A stretch of 64,000 nucleotides of DNA from Bradyrhizobium archetypum (GCF_013114835.1 NZ_JAAVLW010000008.1:62001-126000); one strand, 5' to 3'; positions 8,095-16,626 are shown, counted from the stretch's first letter. Made by a program: numbers and translations. The notes: generated by a model from the letters alone, not told the origin.

Positions 8095-8770
8095 CCAACT
8101 TCCAGTTCGGATCGCGAGAGTTCGTATCGCGGGCGAATGTCCAGACATCGGTGATATCGGCGACCTTGTCGGGATTGCCATCGACGATAGCGCCGGTCTT
8201 GTCACGGGTGACCGAGATCATCTGCGACACGAAACGAACCGTCAGTTGCGCCGCACGGTCGCGGGATTCGGCGTTCACCAGCTCGGCCTTGTCGATCGAA
8301 ACAAATCGCGTTTCGGTCTTCTGCTCATGCTTCTCGCGATCCCTGATCACGGCCTCGAAGCTGTCATAGACCTCGGTCGACAGCAGATCCTTCAGCGCGC
8401 GGCGGTCCCCATTGGCAAATGCCAGCACGATCATTTCGTAGGCGCTGCGAGCGCCGGAAAGGAAATGCCGGGGATCGAACGAGGAGTCCTGGGCGGCGAT
8501 GGCATCCAGGCCGGCGGCCAGCGGCGTGCCCGGTTCGGCAATGCCCTTCCAGCGATCGGCCATCGATATGTCGGCGTTCGGCGCCAGCGGCGTCTGATCA
8601 ATCACGGTGCCCGGCATCGGAACGACGTTATTGTCCTGCGTGCGCTGCGCGACATTAGGCGCGGCTCGGTCATACGGCCGTTCGCTGCCGGTGCGCTGTC
8701 CGAGGACGCTGCGCAGGCGCAGGAAGATAAAGACCGCCAGCGCCAGGAAGATGATGGTGTAGATGTCCAC
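8072..8770 (-). CDS. Tim44/TimA family putative membrane adaptor
   Basis: A 232-residue protein with an N-terminal membrane anchor (IYTIIFLALAVFIFLRL, residues 3-19) and a C-terminal Tim44-like domain at about residues 90-230. This domain has the fold of the mitochondrial import motor subunit and occurs in bacteria as TimA, an inner-membrane protein proposed to have a periplasmic or scaffold role. The GTG at 8768-8770 was chosen because the anchor begins immediately after it; the upstream in-frame stretch is not conserved-looking. The 3' end overlaps mltA. It faces secB across about 450 bases, the arrangement typical of alphaproteobacteria. Confidence 0.88.
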   Translation of the reverse strand: MDIYTIIFLALAVFIFLRLRSVLGQRTGSERPYDRAAPNVAQRTQDNNVVPMPGTVIDQTPLAPNADISMADRWKGIAEPGTPLAAGLDAIAAQDSSFDPRHFLSGARSAYEMIVLAFANGDRRALKDLLSTEVYDSFEAVIRDREKHEQKTETRFVSIDKAELVNAESRDRAAQLTVRFVSQMISVTRDKTGAIVDGNPDKVADITDVWTFARDTNSRDPNWKLVGTGSAA

Positions 8771-9218
8771 GTCGTATTCGCTTTCTGGTTCTAGCGCCGG
8801 CAACGGGCCCGGCTGTCGAGCGTTCCCGGGGTGACAAGCTCTTGTCCGAGTTTCCCTGAGAACGGCAAAGATTACATCATCGATTGAGACTGCAGCATGT
8901 AGGCATGAAACTGCGCCCGGCCAATGGCGCGTTTTGGCGCGGGTCGATTGTAGCGCGTTTTGGCGGTGAGGGGAAACCCGATCGCGTCCGGAAATCACGC
9001 ATATTCAATTATTTAGGATACGCCTTCGGCGACCGGCAGGGCCGTATTAGGCGTATCCGTCACAATTGGCGGTGTCCGCCTGCCTGCCGTCGGGCCGTCG
9101 TCCTTGTGGAATGAGCCGGGGCTATGATAGCCACTCGCCCGGAAGAGAGATTTTCGTCCATCGGGCGAATTCAGACGAACAAGGGCCCGCGCTCGCGCGC
9201 GCTTCAGGAGAGAGTTTC
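8771..9218 (+). promoter_or_regulatory. Divergent Tim44-secB intergenic region with a 10 bp inverted repeat
   Basis: No convincing gene lies here. The region must hold the promoters for the Tim44-like operon and for secB. An inverted repeat GGATACGCCT (9016-9025) and AGGCGTATCC (9049-9058) with a 23 base spacer is the only clear structure. A Shine-Dalgarno AGGAGAGA at about 9207-9214 serves secB. Confidence 0.6.
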
Positions 9219-9707
9219 ATGACGAACGGCAACGGCGCGCCTCCCGAACAGGCCCCTCCCCAGCTCAATGTGCTGGCCCAATACACCAAGGATCTGTCGT
9301 TCGAGAATCCGAACGCTCCCTCCTCGCTCGCGCCGCAACAGCAGCAGCCGAATATCAACATCCAGATCAACGTTTCCGCCAATAATCTCTCGGAAAACGA
9401 GTTCGAGGTGACGCTCTCGATCGAGGGCAAGGCTGAAGGCGCCGGTAAAGTAATGTTCAGCTTCGAACTGGCCTATGCGGGCGTGTTCCGCATCGTCAAT
9501 GTGCCCAAGGAAAACCTGCACCCGCTGGTGATGATTGAATGCCCGCGGCTGTTGTTCCCGTTCGCGCGCGAGATCATCGCGACCGCGGTGCGCGACGGCG
9601 GCTTCCCACCCTTGATGCTGGATCCGGTCGATTTCGTCGGTTTGTACCGTCAAAACATGGAGCGGCAGGCTGCGGCACAGGCTGCATCCGGTGCCAAGCC
9701 AAGCTAA
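9219..9707 (+). CDS. secB: Protein-export chaperone SecB
   Basis: SecB is the homotetrameric cytosolic chaperone that keeps presecretory proteins unfolded and hands them to SecA. The 162-residue protein has the core QYTKDLSFENPNAP, the beta-strand region INIQINVSANNL, the ELAYAGVFRI motif and the SecA-contact region PRLLFPFAREIIATAVRDGGFPP. The start ATG at 9219 follows a strong ribosome site (AGGAGAGA), and it agrees with the family N-terminus, which has a short acidic/glycine lead. It is a single gene, convergent with dnaQ. Confidence 0.97.
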   Translation: MTNGNGAPPEQAPPQLNVLAQYTKDLSFENPNAPSSLAPQQQQPNINIQINVSANNLSENEFEVTLSIEGKAEGAGKVMFSFELAYAGVFRIVNVPKENLHPLVMIECPRLLFPFAREIIATAVRDGGFPPLMLDPVDFVGLYRQNMERQAAAQAASGAKPS

Positions 9708-9724
9708 AGCCCAGCGATCAGCCG

Positions 9725-10426
9725 CTAAACCGCAGCCGGCAGAAAATCGTTCCAGATCGGCTTGTCGCCCAAAGTGGCGATGAAGGCGCGATGGGCCTCG
9801 CGGTCCGCGTCGGTGATTCGCGGCGCCAATGGAACCTCGCGCTGGCGGCGTGGCGTTTCGCCGATCCCGCTGGTGATCGTCACGCGGGTTTCCGACGCCA
9901 GGATCAGTTGCGACTGCCGCGCCCCGATCAGGTCGATATAGACTTCTGCCAATAGCTCGGCGTCGAGCAGCGCGCCGTGCTTGGTCCGGCGGGAATTGTC
10001 GATCGCATAGCGCGAGCAGAGATCATCTAGCCGGTTCGAGACGCCGGGATGCTTGCGCCGCGCCAGCAACAGCGTATCGATCAGCCGCTCGCGCGAAATC
10101 GGCTGCCGCTTGATGCGGTCCAGCTCGGCATTGATGAAGCTGATGTCGAACGAGGCGTTGTGGATCACCAGCGGCGCATCGCCGATGAACTCAAGGAACT
10201 CCTCGACCACCTCCGTGAACAACGGCTTGCTGGCGAGGAACTCGGTGGACAGGCCATGCACGGCGAAGGCTTCCGCCGGCATGTCGCGCTCGGGATTGAT
10301 GTAGCGATGAAACGTCTGTCCGGTCGGCATGCGGTTGAAGATCTCGATGCAGCCGATCTCGACCAGGCGGTCGCCGCGCAGCGGATCGAGGCCTGTGGTT
10401 TCGGTATCGAGGACGATTTCGCGCAT
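9725..10426 (-). CDS. dnaQ: DNA polymerase III subunit epsilon (3'-5' exonuclease)
   Basis: The epsilon subunit is the proofreading exonuclease of the replicative polymerase. The 233-residue protein carries the DEDDh exonuclease motifs in order: Exo I LDTETTGLDP near residue 6, Exo II HNASFDISFINAEL near residue 95, and Exo III HGALLDAELLAEVY near residue 155, with the catalytic His preceding Asp. The C-terminal region would bind the alpha subunit. It follows coaE by 31 bases, and dnaQ-coaE-maf is the conserved order next to alphaproteobacterial replication origins. Confidence 0.96.
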   Translation of the reverse strand: MREIVLDTETTGLDPLRGDRLVEIGCIEIFNRMPTGQTFHRYINPERDMPAEAFAVHGLSTEFLASKPLFTEVVEEFLEFIGDAPLVIHNASFDISFINAELDRIKRQPISRERLIDTLLLARRKHPGVSNRLDDLCSRYAIDNSRRTKHGALLDAELLAEVYIDLIGARQSQLILASETRVTITSGIGETPRRQREVPLAPRITDADREAHRAFIATLGDKPIWNDFLPAAV

Positions 10427-10457
10427 GGACTCTTACGGAATCTGAAGCAGCGGCGAA

Positions 10458-11057
10458 TCAGGTCCGCCGTTGCGGCATCTTAACGACCTCAGCCAGAATG
10501 TCGCTGATCTGCGCGCGCACCGGGTCCAGCCCATGCGACGTATCCACTACGAAATCGGCGCGTTTGCGCTTTTCGGCATCGGGCAATTGCCGCGCCAGAA
10601 TGGCGTCGAGCGCCTCATTGGTCATGGTGCCGCGCGCCAGAATACGCTCGCGCTGGGTTGCCGCATCAGTGCTGACGACGACGACGGCATCGACGCGCTT
10701 CTCGCCGCCGGTCTCGAACAAAAGCGGGATATCCATCACCACCACCGGCGCGCCGGATCGTTCGGCATCAGCGAGGAATTTCTGCCGCGAGGCGCCGAGC
10801 ATCGGGTGAACGATCTGCTCGAGCTGCTTGATGGCGGCGGGATCGTGCACCACCTTGGCGGACAATTTGGCGCGATCGACCTTGCCGTTGACGGTGGTCC
10901 CGGGAAACGCCGCTTCGATCGCGGGCGCCGCCTCGCCTTCATAGATTTTGTGGACGGCGGCATCGGCATCATACACCGGCACGCCCGCCTCGGCGAACAG
11001 CTTTGCAGTGGTGGATTTTCCCATCCCAATCGAGCCGGTCAGTCCGAGAATCCGCAT
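10458..11057 (-). CDS. coaE: Dephospho-CoA kinase
   Basis: CoaE phosphorylates the 3'-hydroxyl of dephospho-CoA, the last step of coenzyme A synthesis. The 199-residue protein begins MRILGLTGSIGMGKSTTAKL, where GSIGMGKST is the P-loop, followed by the substrate-binding VPVYDADAAVHKIY and the lid region ILARGTMTNEALDAILARQ. Length is typical. It lies 18 bases after maf on the same strand and 31 bases before dnaQ. Confidence 0.96.
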   Translation of the reverse strand: MRILGLTGSIGMGKSTTAKLFAEAGVPVYDADAAVHKIYEGEAAPAIEAAFPGTTVNGKVDRAKLSAKVVHDPAAIKQLEQIVHPMLGASRQKFLADAERSGAPVVVMDIPLLFETGGEKRVDAVVVVSTDAATQRERILARGTMTNEALDAILARQLPDAEKRKRADFVVDTSHGLDPVRAQISDILAEVVKMPQRRT

Positions 11058-11075
11058 CAGATCGCCATTCCCGTT

Positions 11076-11684
11076 CTAGACATTGAGCAGCCCCTCGCCG
11101 CGCAGGAATGCCAGTAGCGGCAGCAGCGGCAGGCCGAGAATCGTGAAGTGGTCGCCGTCGATCCGTTCGAACAGATGCGCGCCAAGCCCTTCGAACTGAT
11201 AGGCACCGACGCTGGTGGTAACCGCCTCCCCGGCCTGATCCAGATAGGCTTCGATCTCGCTATCGCCCAAGCCGCGCATGGTCATTGTGGCAATGCTGAC
11301 ATCGGCAAACATTATCTTGCCGTCGCGGGCAACGGCAACGGCGGAGTGCAGTTGATGGCTGTTGCCGGCGAGCAGGCGCAATTGCTTGGCGGCCTGCGCG
11401 TGGCCCGAAGGTTTGCTGAACAGCTTGCTTCCAAGCGCCAGGGTCTGGTCGGCACCGACGACGTAGCGGCCCGGATGTCGCGCCGATACGAATGTCGCCT
11501 TCTCGCGCGCCAGGAGTTCCGCAATCTCGCCCGGCGCAGAAAGGCCGGAGTTGTTTTGCACCGCGCGCTCATCTATGTCGGCAGGTATCGCCTCGATCTG
11601 AATGCCGGCGTTGGCAAGCAGCAGCTGCCTCGCGCGGCTCTGCGAGGCGAGAATCAGCGCATGTTGTCCACGCCAGATGGTCAT
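11076..11684 (-). CDS. maf: Maf-like nucleotide pyrophosphatase
   Basis: A 202-residue protein of the Maf/HAM1 superfamily. These enzymes hydrolyse nucleoside triphosphates, often modified or non-canonical ones, to monophosphates, and some affect septum formation. Motifs seen are LILASQSRARQLLL at the N-terminus, the VVGADQTLAL loop with its catalytic Asp, and YQFEGLGAHLFERIDGDHFTILGLPL near the end. The ATG at 11684 is preferred to a TTG seven codons upstream that would overlap the preceding stop. It is 10 bases after the PPDK regulator and 18 bases before coaE. No aroE lies between maf and coaE, although it does in some relatives. Confidence 0.93.
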   Translation of the reverse strand: MTIWRGQHALILASQSRARQLLLANAGIQIEAIPADIDERAVQNNSGLSAPGEIAELLAREKATFVSARHPGRYVVGADQTLALGSKLFSKPSGHAQAAKQLRLLAGNSHQLHSAVAVARDGKIMFADVSIATMTMRGLGDSEIEAYLDQAGEAVTTSVGAYQFEGLGAHLFERIDGDHFTILGLPLLPLLAFLRGEGLLNV

Positions 11685-11694
11685 CGCGGCGGCG

Positions 11695-12534
11695 TCATTC
11701 TGCAAGCCGCTGCCGCTGACGATCGGTGAACAATTTCAGCACGGCCGCGGCGGTTTCCTCGATCGAGCGGCGGGTCACGTCGAGCTGCGCCCAACTGAAT
11801 TTGGCACTCAGTTTCCTGGCATAGGCGACTTCATCGGCCACCGCCTGCCGATCGATGTAGTCGTCATTGGGGGTATCGGCGCCCATGCTCAGCAATCGAT
11901 TTTGCCGGACCTGGATCAGCCGCTCCGGCGTTGCATGGAGGCTAACCACCAGCGGCTTCTTCAATGTCTCGAGCTGGTGCGGCAGCGGAATGCCCGGCAC
12001 CAGCGGCACGTTGGCGGTACGGATGCCGCGGTTGGCAAGATAGATCGAGGTCGGCGTCTTCGAGGTGCGGGATACGCCGACCAAGACGACGTCGGCGTCT
12101 TCCAGACCTTCGACGTGCTGCCCGTCGTCATGCATCATGGTGTAGTTCAGCGCATCGATGCGTTTGAAATATTCCGCGTTCAGGACGTGCTGGGCCCCCA
12201 CCCTGCCCGTCGTTGCCGCGCCGAGATAGGCCTCGAACAATTGCATCACCGGCCCGATGATCGAGAGGCTCGGGATGTTGATGTCCTTGCATTTGGCTTC
12301 GAGCCGGCCGACCAGATCCTTTTCCAGAAGCGTAAAGAGCACGATGCCCGGCGCCTCCTCGATCTCGTCGAGCACGCGGTCGAGCTGCTTCTGGCTGCGC
12401 ACCAGCGGATAGACATGTTCGACCGCCGTCACGTTGGCATATTGCGCAGCCACCGCGCGCGCCACCGTAATCAGTGTTTCACCGGTCGAGTCCGAGACCA
12501 GATGCAGATGAAAATAGTTGCCGGTCGTGGGCAC
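11695..12534 (-). CDS. ppsR: Pyruvate, phosphate dikinase regulatory protein (DUF299)
   Basis: This 279-residue protein belongs to the bifunctional Ser/Thr kinase and Pi-dependent pyrophosphorylase family that switches PPDK (or PEP synthase) off and on. It begins with YFHLHLVSDSTGETL and has the P-loop GVSRTSKTPTSIYLANRG near residue 153, characteristic of DUF299. Translation appears to start at a GTG (12532-12534). In Rickettsia and Caulobacter the orthologue (RP001) is the gene immediately beside the chromosomal replication origin, and here too it borders a gene-free region with repeats. The downstream genes maf, coaE and dnaQ continue on the same strand. Confidence 0.95.
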   Translation of the reverse strand: MPTTGNYFHLHLVSDSTGETLITVARAVAAQYANVTAVEHVYPLVRSQKQLDRVLDEIEEAPGIVLFTLLEKDLVGRLEAKCKDINIPSLSIIGPVMQLFEAYLGAATTGRVGAQHVLNAEYFKRIDALNYTMMHDDGQHVEGLEDADVVLVGVSRTSKTPTSIYLANRGIRTANVPLVPGIPLPHQLETLKKPLVVSLHATPERLIQVRQNRLLSMGADTPNDDYIDRQAVADEVAYARKLSAKFSWAQLDVTRRSIEETAAAVLKLFTDRQRQRLAE

Positions 12535-12976
12535 CAGAACCCCTGTGTAATCCTGTGAATCCTGTGGAGCTTAACCGAGATGCCAGGCCCCGCGCCGCCG
12601 CCTGCGGGAAAACCCTTGGTTTCTTCACAGGGCGTCTTGCGAGGACAAGTCCACCGCCTGGCGGCAATGATAGTGAGAAGATGTGGATTTGTCTCTTGAT
12701 AAGCTGATTACGAACTATCGCAAGCGATTGATAGGCGTGGCGTTATCCCGATGAACCGACGTTCGGCCGGAATCGATGGGAGATGTGAACAAGGCGCGTA
12801 AAAAAGCGGGAAGATTTTGTGTGAGTCCAAATCACTGCCACTTAGACTCAAACCTAAGATTCTAAAATTATTAGTTTAGAGAAGCGGAGCTTTGCGGATA
12901 TGTCTTGCGTCCCACGCGGGCGAAGCTTCTTCGACGCGGCGAGGATCGGAATGTTCCGAGACAAGGCCCGACTACA
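12535..12976. other. Candidate chromosomal replication origin region
   Basis: A 442 base stretch without genes lies between the leftward PPDK-regulator gene and rightward hemJ. It contains three phased CCTGTG repeats (12542-12547, 12552-12557, 12561-12566), two of them within a perfect tandem copy of AATCCTGTG. Degenerate DnaA-box-like 9-mers include TGTGGATTT at about 12682 and TGTGAACAA at about 12784. An unusually AT-rich block at 12841-12880 has CTTAG/CTAAG and CTAAA/TTTAG inverted repeats that could serve as an unwinding element. Genes on both sides point away from it, and parAB with three parS sites lies within 9 kb. The call is inference from context; no perfect DnaA box is present. 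Confidence 0.6.
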
Positions 12977-13399
12977 ATGTATGAGTGGATCAAGGCGCTG
13001 CACGTGATCGCCGTCATCTCATGGATGGCCGGCATGCTCTATCTGCCGCGACTGTTCGTCTATCATTGCGAAGCCGAGGTCGGATCCAAGCAATCCGAGA
13101 CCTTCAAGGTGATGGAATGGCGATTGTTAAAGATGATCATCAACCCCGCGATGATCGTCACCTGGCTGGCCGGGATCTATATGGCCTGGAGCGGACATTG
13201 GTACACGTCGCCCTGGTTTCACGCCAAACTGACGCTGGTGCTCGTCCTGTCGGGTATCCACGGTTTTTTTGTCCGCTGGGTCAAGGATTTCGCCGCCGAC
13301 CGCAACACCCGAAGCCAGAAATTCTATCGTATTATCAATGAGGTACCAACCATACTAATGATCTTCATCGTCGTCCTGGTGATCGTGAAGCCATTCTAG
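12977..13399 (+). CDS. hemJ: Protoporphyrinogen IX oxidase, HemJ type
   Basis: HemJ (UPF0093) is the membrane-bound oxidase that converts protoporphyrinogen IX to protoporphyrin IX in bacteria lacking HemG or HemY. The 140-residue protein begins MYEWIKALHVIAVISWMAGM; the conserved His9 is the likely haem ligand. It has four hydrophobic segments (about residues 5-25, 52-72, 80-100 and 118-138) and the conserved RLFVYHCE and WFHAKL. It lies directly upstream of rho, an order common in alphaproteobacteria. hemE, which often occupies the origin-proximal position, is not present in this window. Confidence 0.93.
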   Translation: MYEWIKALHVIAVISWMAGMLYLPRLFVYHCEAEVGSKQSETFKVMEWRLLKMIINPAMIVTWLAGIYMAWSGHWYTSPWFHAKLTLVLVLSGIHGFFVRWVKDFAADRNTRSQKFYRIINEVPTILMIFIVVLVIVKPF

Positions 13400-13653
13400 C
13401 CCCACTTTTCCTGGAAGGGCCGGTTTCTCACCAGCTTGCGAAGCAGCGGGCGATTTTCTATATTATCGAAATCCCACCCCACGCAGGCGGATGTGGCTGC
13501 GTTCCGGTTCCTTCATTGGACCGGCCGCCGCATCAGGTTTGAAGCCTCACCGGCGCTTTCCTTGCTTAGACCTGCGGACCTTCCCTTTTCGTGGCCGCTT
13601 TTTCTTAAAGCTACCTCGCATCCCTTCTAAAGACACTCCACAGGACCACCCCA

Positions 13654-14919
13654 ATGCGGGAAATGAAACTCCAAGACCTCAAATCGAAAACGCCGGCCGA
13701 GCTTGTAACGTTCGCCGAAGAGAGCGGGGTCGAAAATGCCAGCACGATGCGCAAGCAGGAGCTGATGTTCGCAATTCTCAAGCAACTCGCGATTTCGGAA
13801 ATCGACATTATCGGTGAAGGCGTCGTCGAGGTTCTCTCCGACGGGTTCGGCTTCCTTCGCTCGCCCGATGCCAACTACCTGCCCGGCCCCGACGACATCT
13901 ACGTCTCGCCGTCGCAGATCCGCCGTTTCGGCCTGCGCACCGGCGACACCATCGAAGGCCACATCCGCAGCCCGAAAGAAGGCGAACGCTATTTCGCGCT
14001 GCTGAAAGTCAACACGCTCAATTTCGAAGATCCGGAAAAGTCCAAGCACAAAGTCAATTTCGACAATTTGACGCCGCTGTTTCCGGATCAGCGCTTCCGC
14101 CTTGAGCTCGAAGATCCCACGCGAAAGGACCTTTCCGCACGGGTGATCGATATCGTCGCGCCCATCGGCAAAGGCCAGCGCGCTTTGATCGTGGCGCCGC
14201 CACGCACCGGCAAGACGGTGCTGATGCAGAACATCGCGCACTCCATCACCGCCAATCATCCCGAATGCTACCTGATTGTTCTCCTGATCGACGAGCGTCC
14301 GGAAGAAGTCACGGATATGCAGCGCTCGGTGAAGGGCGAGGTGGTGTCGTCCACCTTCGACGAGCCGGCGGTGCGTCACGTCCAGGTCGCCGAGATGGTG
14401 ATCGAGAAAGCCAAGCGCCTGGTCGAGCACGGCCGCGACGTCGTGATCCTCCTGGACTCGATCACGCGTCTGGGCCGCGCCTACAACACCGTGGTGCCGT
14501 CATCGGGCAAGGTGCTGACCGGCGGTGTCGACGCCAACGCGCTGCAGCGGCCGAAGCGTTTCTTCGGTGCCGCGCGCAACATCGAGGAGGGCGGTTCGCT
14601 CACCATCATCGCGACGGCGCTGGTCGATACCGGCAGCCGTATGGACGAAGTCATCTTCGAAGAATTCAAGGGCACCGGTAACTCCGAACTGATCCTCGAC
14701 CGCAAGGTCTCGGACAAGCGGACTTTCCCGGCGATCGATATCTCGCGCTCCGGCACCCGCAAGGAAGAGCTGATCACTGATCCGCAGCTTCTGAAGAAGA
14801 TGTATGTGCTGCGGCGGATCCTGAATCCGATGGGCACGATGGATGCAATCGACTTCCTGCTCGATAAGCTCCGCAACACCAAGAACAACGCCGAGTTCTT
14901 CGACTCGATGAATACCTGA
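13654..14919 (+). CDS. rho: Transcription termination factor Rho
   Basis: Rho is the hexameric RNA helicase that ends untranslated transcripts. The 421-residue protein has the N-terminal helical domain (MKLQDLKSKTPAELVTFAEE), the cold-shock-like primary RNA site with DGFGFLRSPDANYLPGPDDIYVSP, Walker A APPRTGKT at about residue 180, VLLIDERPEEVTDMQRSV, the Q loop VSSTFDEPAVRHVQVAEM, and the secondary RNA-binding R-loop near residue 345. It is followed by a strong intrinsic terminator. The 254 base gap after hemJ may contain a leader for autoregulation, but no defined element was seen. Confidence 0.98.
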   Translation: MREMKLQDLKSKTPAELVTFAEESGVENASTMRKQELMFAILKQLAISEIDIIGEGVVEVLSDGFGFLRSPDANYLPGPDDIYVSPSQIRRFGLRTGDTIEGHIRSPKEGERYFALLKVNTLNFEDPEKSKHKVNFDNLTPLFPDQRFRLELEDPTRKDLSARVIDIVAPIGKGQRALIVAPPRTGKTVLMQNIAHSITANHPECYLIVLLIDERPEEVTDMQRSVKGEVVSSTFDEPAVRHVQVAEMVIEKAKRLVEHGRDVVILLDSITRLGRAYNTVVPSSGKVLTGGVDANALQRPKRFFGAARNIEEGGSLTIIATALVDTGSRMDEVIFEEFKGTGNSELILDRKVSDKRTFPAIDISRSGTRKEELITDPQLLKKMYVLRRILNPMGTMDAIDFLLDKLRNTKNNAEFFDSMNT

Positions 14920-14943
14920 GCCGGGATACCGGGCTTGGGGGAG

Positions 14944-14973
14944 GGCGCCTCGTAGCCGCGGGGCGCCTTTTTT
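14944..14973 (+). terminator. Intrinsic terminator after rho
   Basis: GGCGCCTCG (14944-14952) pairs with CGGGGCGCC (14959-14967) across a six base loop, giving a 9 bp stem with one G-T pair, followed at once by six T residues. It ends 54 bases after the rho stop codon and is one of the clearest factor-independent terminators in the window. Confidence 0.88.
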
Positions 14974-15240
14974 ATGCGCAGAGGTCGGAGGCCCGATGTT
15001 GTCGATTGATTAACCATATAAGTAGTTGACTCTTAGGCGGTTTGTTTCCTCCGGGGACGCCTGGACACAAAAATCGCGAAAACAACCCCATGCAAAGTAG
15101 AGTGAGCCCGAACTTGGTGCACGCCGGTTACTTTGTGTCCGGGTAGGAGATCGTCCGTCGTGACGGACCGGCCGACCCCTTGCTTTTTTGTTCACCGCTG
15201 AATCGCGTTGCCTTTTCAGCCCCTCCCGCACAAATAGGCC
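14974..15240 (+). other. Gap between rho terminator and mnmE
   Basis: No gene or RNA is recognisable. The terminator upstream and the new reading frame downstream imply that a promoter for mnmE lies here, but no convincing -35/-10 pair could be picked out by eye. Confidence 0.5.
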
Positions 15241-16578
15241 ATGCACCCGCGGGACCAGACAATCTTTGCTTTATCGTCAGGCCGGCCACCGAGCGCGATT
15301 GCCTTGGTGCGCGCCTCGGGTCCGCAGGCCGGGAACGTGGTGACGGCGCTGGCCGGCAGATTGCCACCGCCGCGGATCGCCACACGGGCTCTGCTCCGCG
15401 ATATCAGCCAGCGGCCGATCGACGATGCCGTGGTGTTGTGGTTTCCTGGTCCGGCCAGTGCGACAGGCGAAGACATCGTGGAATTCCACGTCCACGGCGG
15501 GCGTGCGGTGCTGGCCGCCTTGTTCGCGGCACTGTCTAAATTCGATAATGTTCGCCCGGCCGAGCCCGGTGAATTCACCCGGCGCGCTTTCGAGAACGGC
15601 AAGCTCGATCTTACCGAAGCCGAAGCTCTCGACGATCTCATTCATGCCGACACCGATCGACAGCGGCGCCAGGCGCTGCGCCAGTTGAAGGGACTGCTCG
15701 GAGACAAGGCGCGGGACTGGCGGGCCCGTATTATCGAGGCTTCAGCCTTGATCGAGGCCGGGATCGATTTCTCGGACGAGGGCGACGTGCCGGAAGAATT
15801 GATCGCGCCGGCATTGGCGAAGGTCAAAGCGTTGCTAACGGAGATCGAGGAGGTTCTGGCAGAGCAGGGGCGGAGTGAACGCCTTCGCGACGGTCTCGTT
15901 GTTGCGATCGCAGGGCCGCCGAACGTCGGCAAGTCGACGCTGATGAATCAGCTCGCGCGTCGTGAAGTCGCGATCGTGTCGCCGCATGCTGGCACCACGC
16001 GCGACGTCATCGAGGTGCAGCTCGATCTCGAGGGCTATCCGGTAACCGTGATCGATACCGCGGGCATTCGCGAGACTGATGATCCCGTGGAGCAGGAGGG
16101 TGTTCGACGTGCCCGCGCCCGGGCGGCGGACGCCGACCTCGTGTTGTGGCTGACGGACGCGTCGGGTGTTGTGCGCGAAGGTGAGGGCGAGGCGGCCGCG
16201 CCGGTCTGGCTGGTACGCAATAAGATCGATCTCGACACGACGGATCGGCCATTGGCCGAGTCGTCCAGCGGCCGGGTTTTCCGGATATCGGCTACCCGCG
16301 GAGACGGGCTATCGGTACTGATCGCGGCGATGGTCGAGTTTGCGCAAGTCTACTTCGGCAGCGATGAGGGTGGTCTGATCGGCCGGGCGCGGCAGCGAAA
16401 GCTGTTGCAGGAAACGGCGGCGTCGCTGCGGCGCTGTGTCGAGATCGTTGGGAACGGCGAGGAGCTGGCGGCGGAAGAGTTGCGTGCCGCGGCTTACTCT
16501 TTGGGAAGGCTACTCGGGCGGGTCGATGTCGAGGATATACTCGACGTCATTTTCCGCGAGTTCTGTGTAGGTAAGTAA
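15241..16578 (+). CDS. mnmE: tRNA modification GTPase MnmE (TrmE)
   Basis: MnmE works with MnmG to install the carboxymethylaminomethyl group at wobble uridine 34 of several tRNAs. The 445-residue protein has the N-terminal folate-binding domain (TIFALSSGRPPSAIALVRASG), the G domain with Walker A GPPNVGKSTLMNQL at about residue 224, the switch DTAGIRETDD and NKID, and the terminal FCVGK motif with the essential Cys. Length is normal. The next gene on the same strand is its partner mnmG, separated by 120 bases that hold two parS sites. Confidence 0.97.
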   Translation: MHPRDQTIFALSSGRPPSAIALVRASGPQAGNVVTALAGRLPPPRIATRALLRDISQRPIDDAVVLWFPGPASATGEDIVEFHVHGGRAVLAALFAALSKFDNVRPAEPGEFTRRAFENGKLDLTEAEALDDLIHADTDRQRRQALRQLKGLLGDKARDWRARIIEASALIEAGIDFSDEGDVPEELIAPALAKVKALLTEIEEVLAEQGRSERLRDGLVVAIAGPPNVGKSTLMNQLARREVAIVSPHAGTTRDVIEVQLDLEGYPVTVIDTAGIRETDDPVEQEGVRRARARAADADLVLWLTDASGVVREGEGEAAAPVWLVRNKIDLDTTDRPLAESSSGRVFRISATRGDGLSVLIAAMVEFAQVYFGSDEGGLIGRARQRKLLQETAASLRRCVEIVGNGEELAAEELRAAAYSLGRLLGRVDVEDILDVIFREFCVGK

Positions 16579-16592
16579 CCTTCTCTTACCTG

Positions 16593-16608
16593 TGTTTCAC
16601 GTGAAACA
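16593..16608. other. parS: parS site 1 (perfect 16-mer)
   Basis: TGTTTCACGTGAAACA at 16593-16608 is an exact copy of the consensus palindromic ParB-binding parS sequence. It lies 15 bases after the mnmE stop and 4 kb before parA. ParB loads here and spreads, and ParA then moves the origin region to the cell pole. Confidence 0.95.
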
Positions 16609-16626
16609 AGCCTCGGCTAGTCCGAG

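Noticed and set aside
12742..12750. TTATCCCGA as a DnaA box
   Set aside because: Two mismatches to TTATCCACA and isolated; too weak to call on its own, so it is counted only as background for the origin region.
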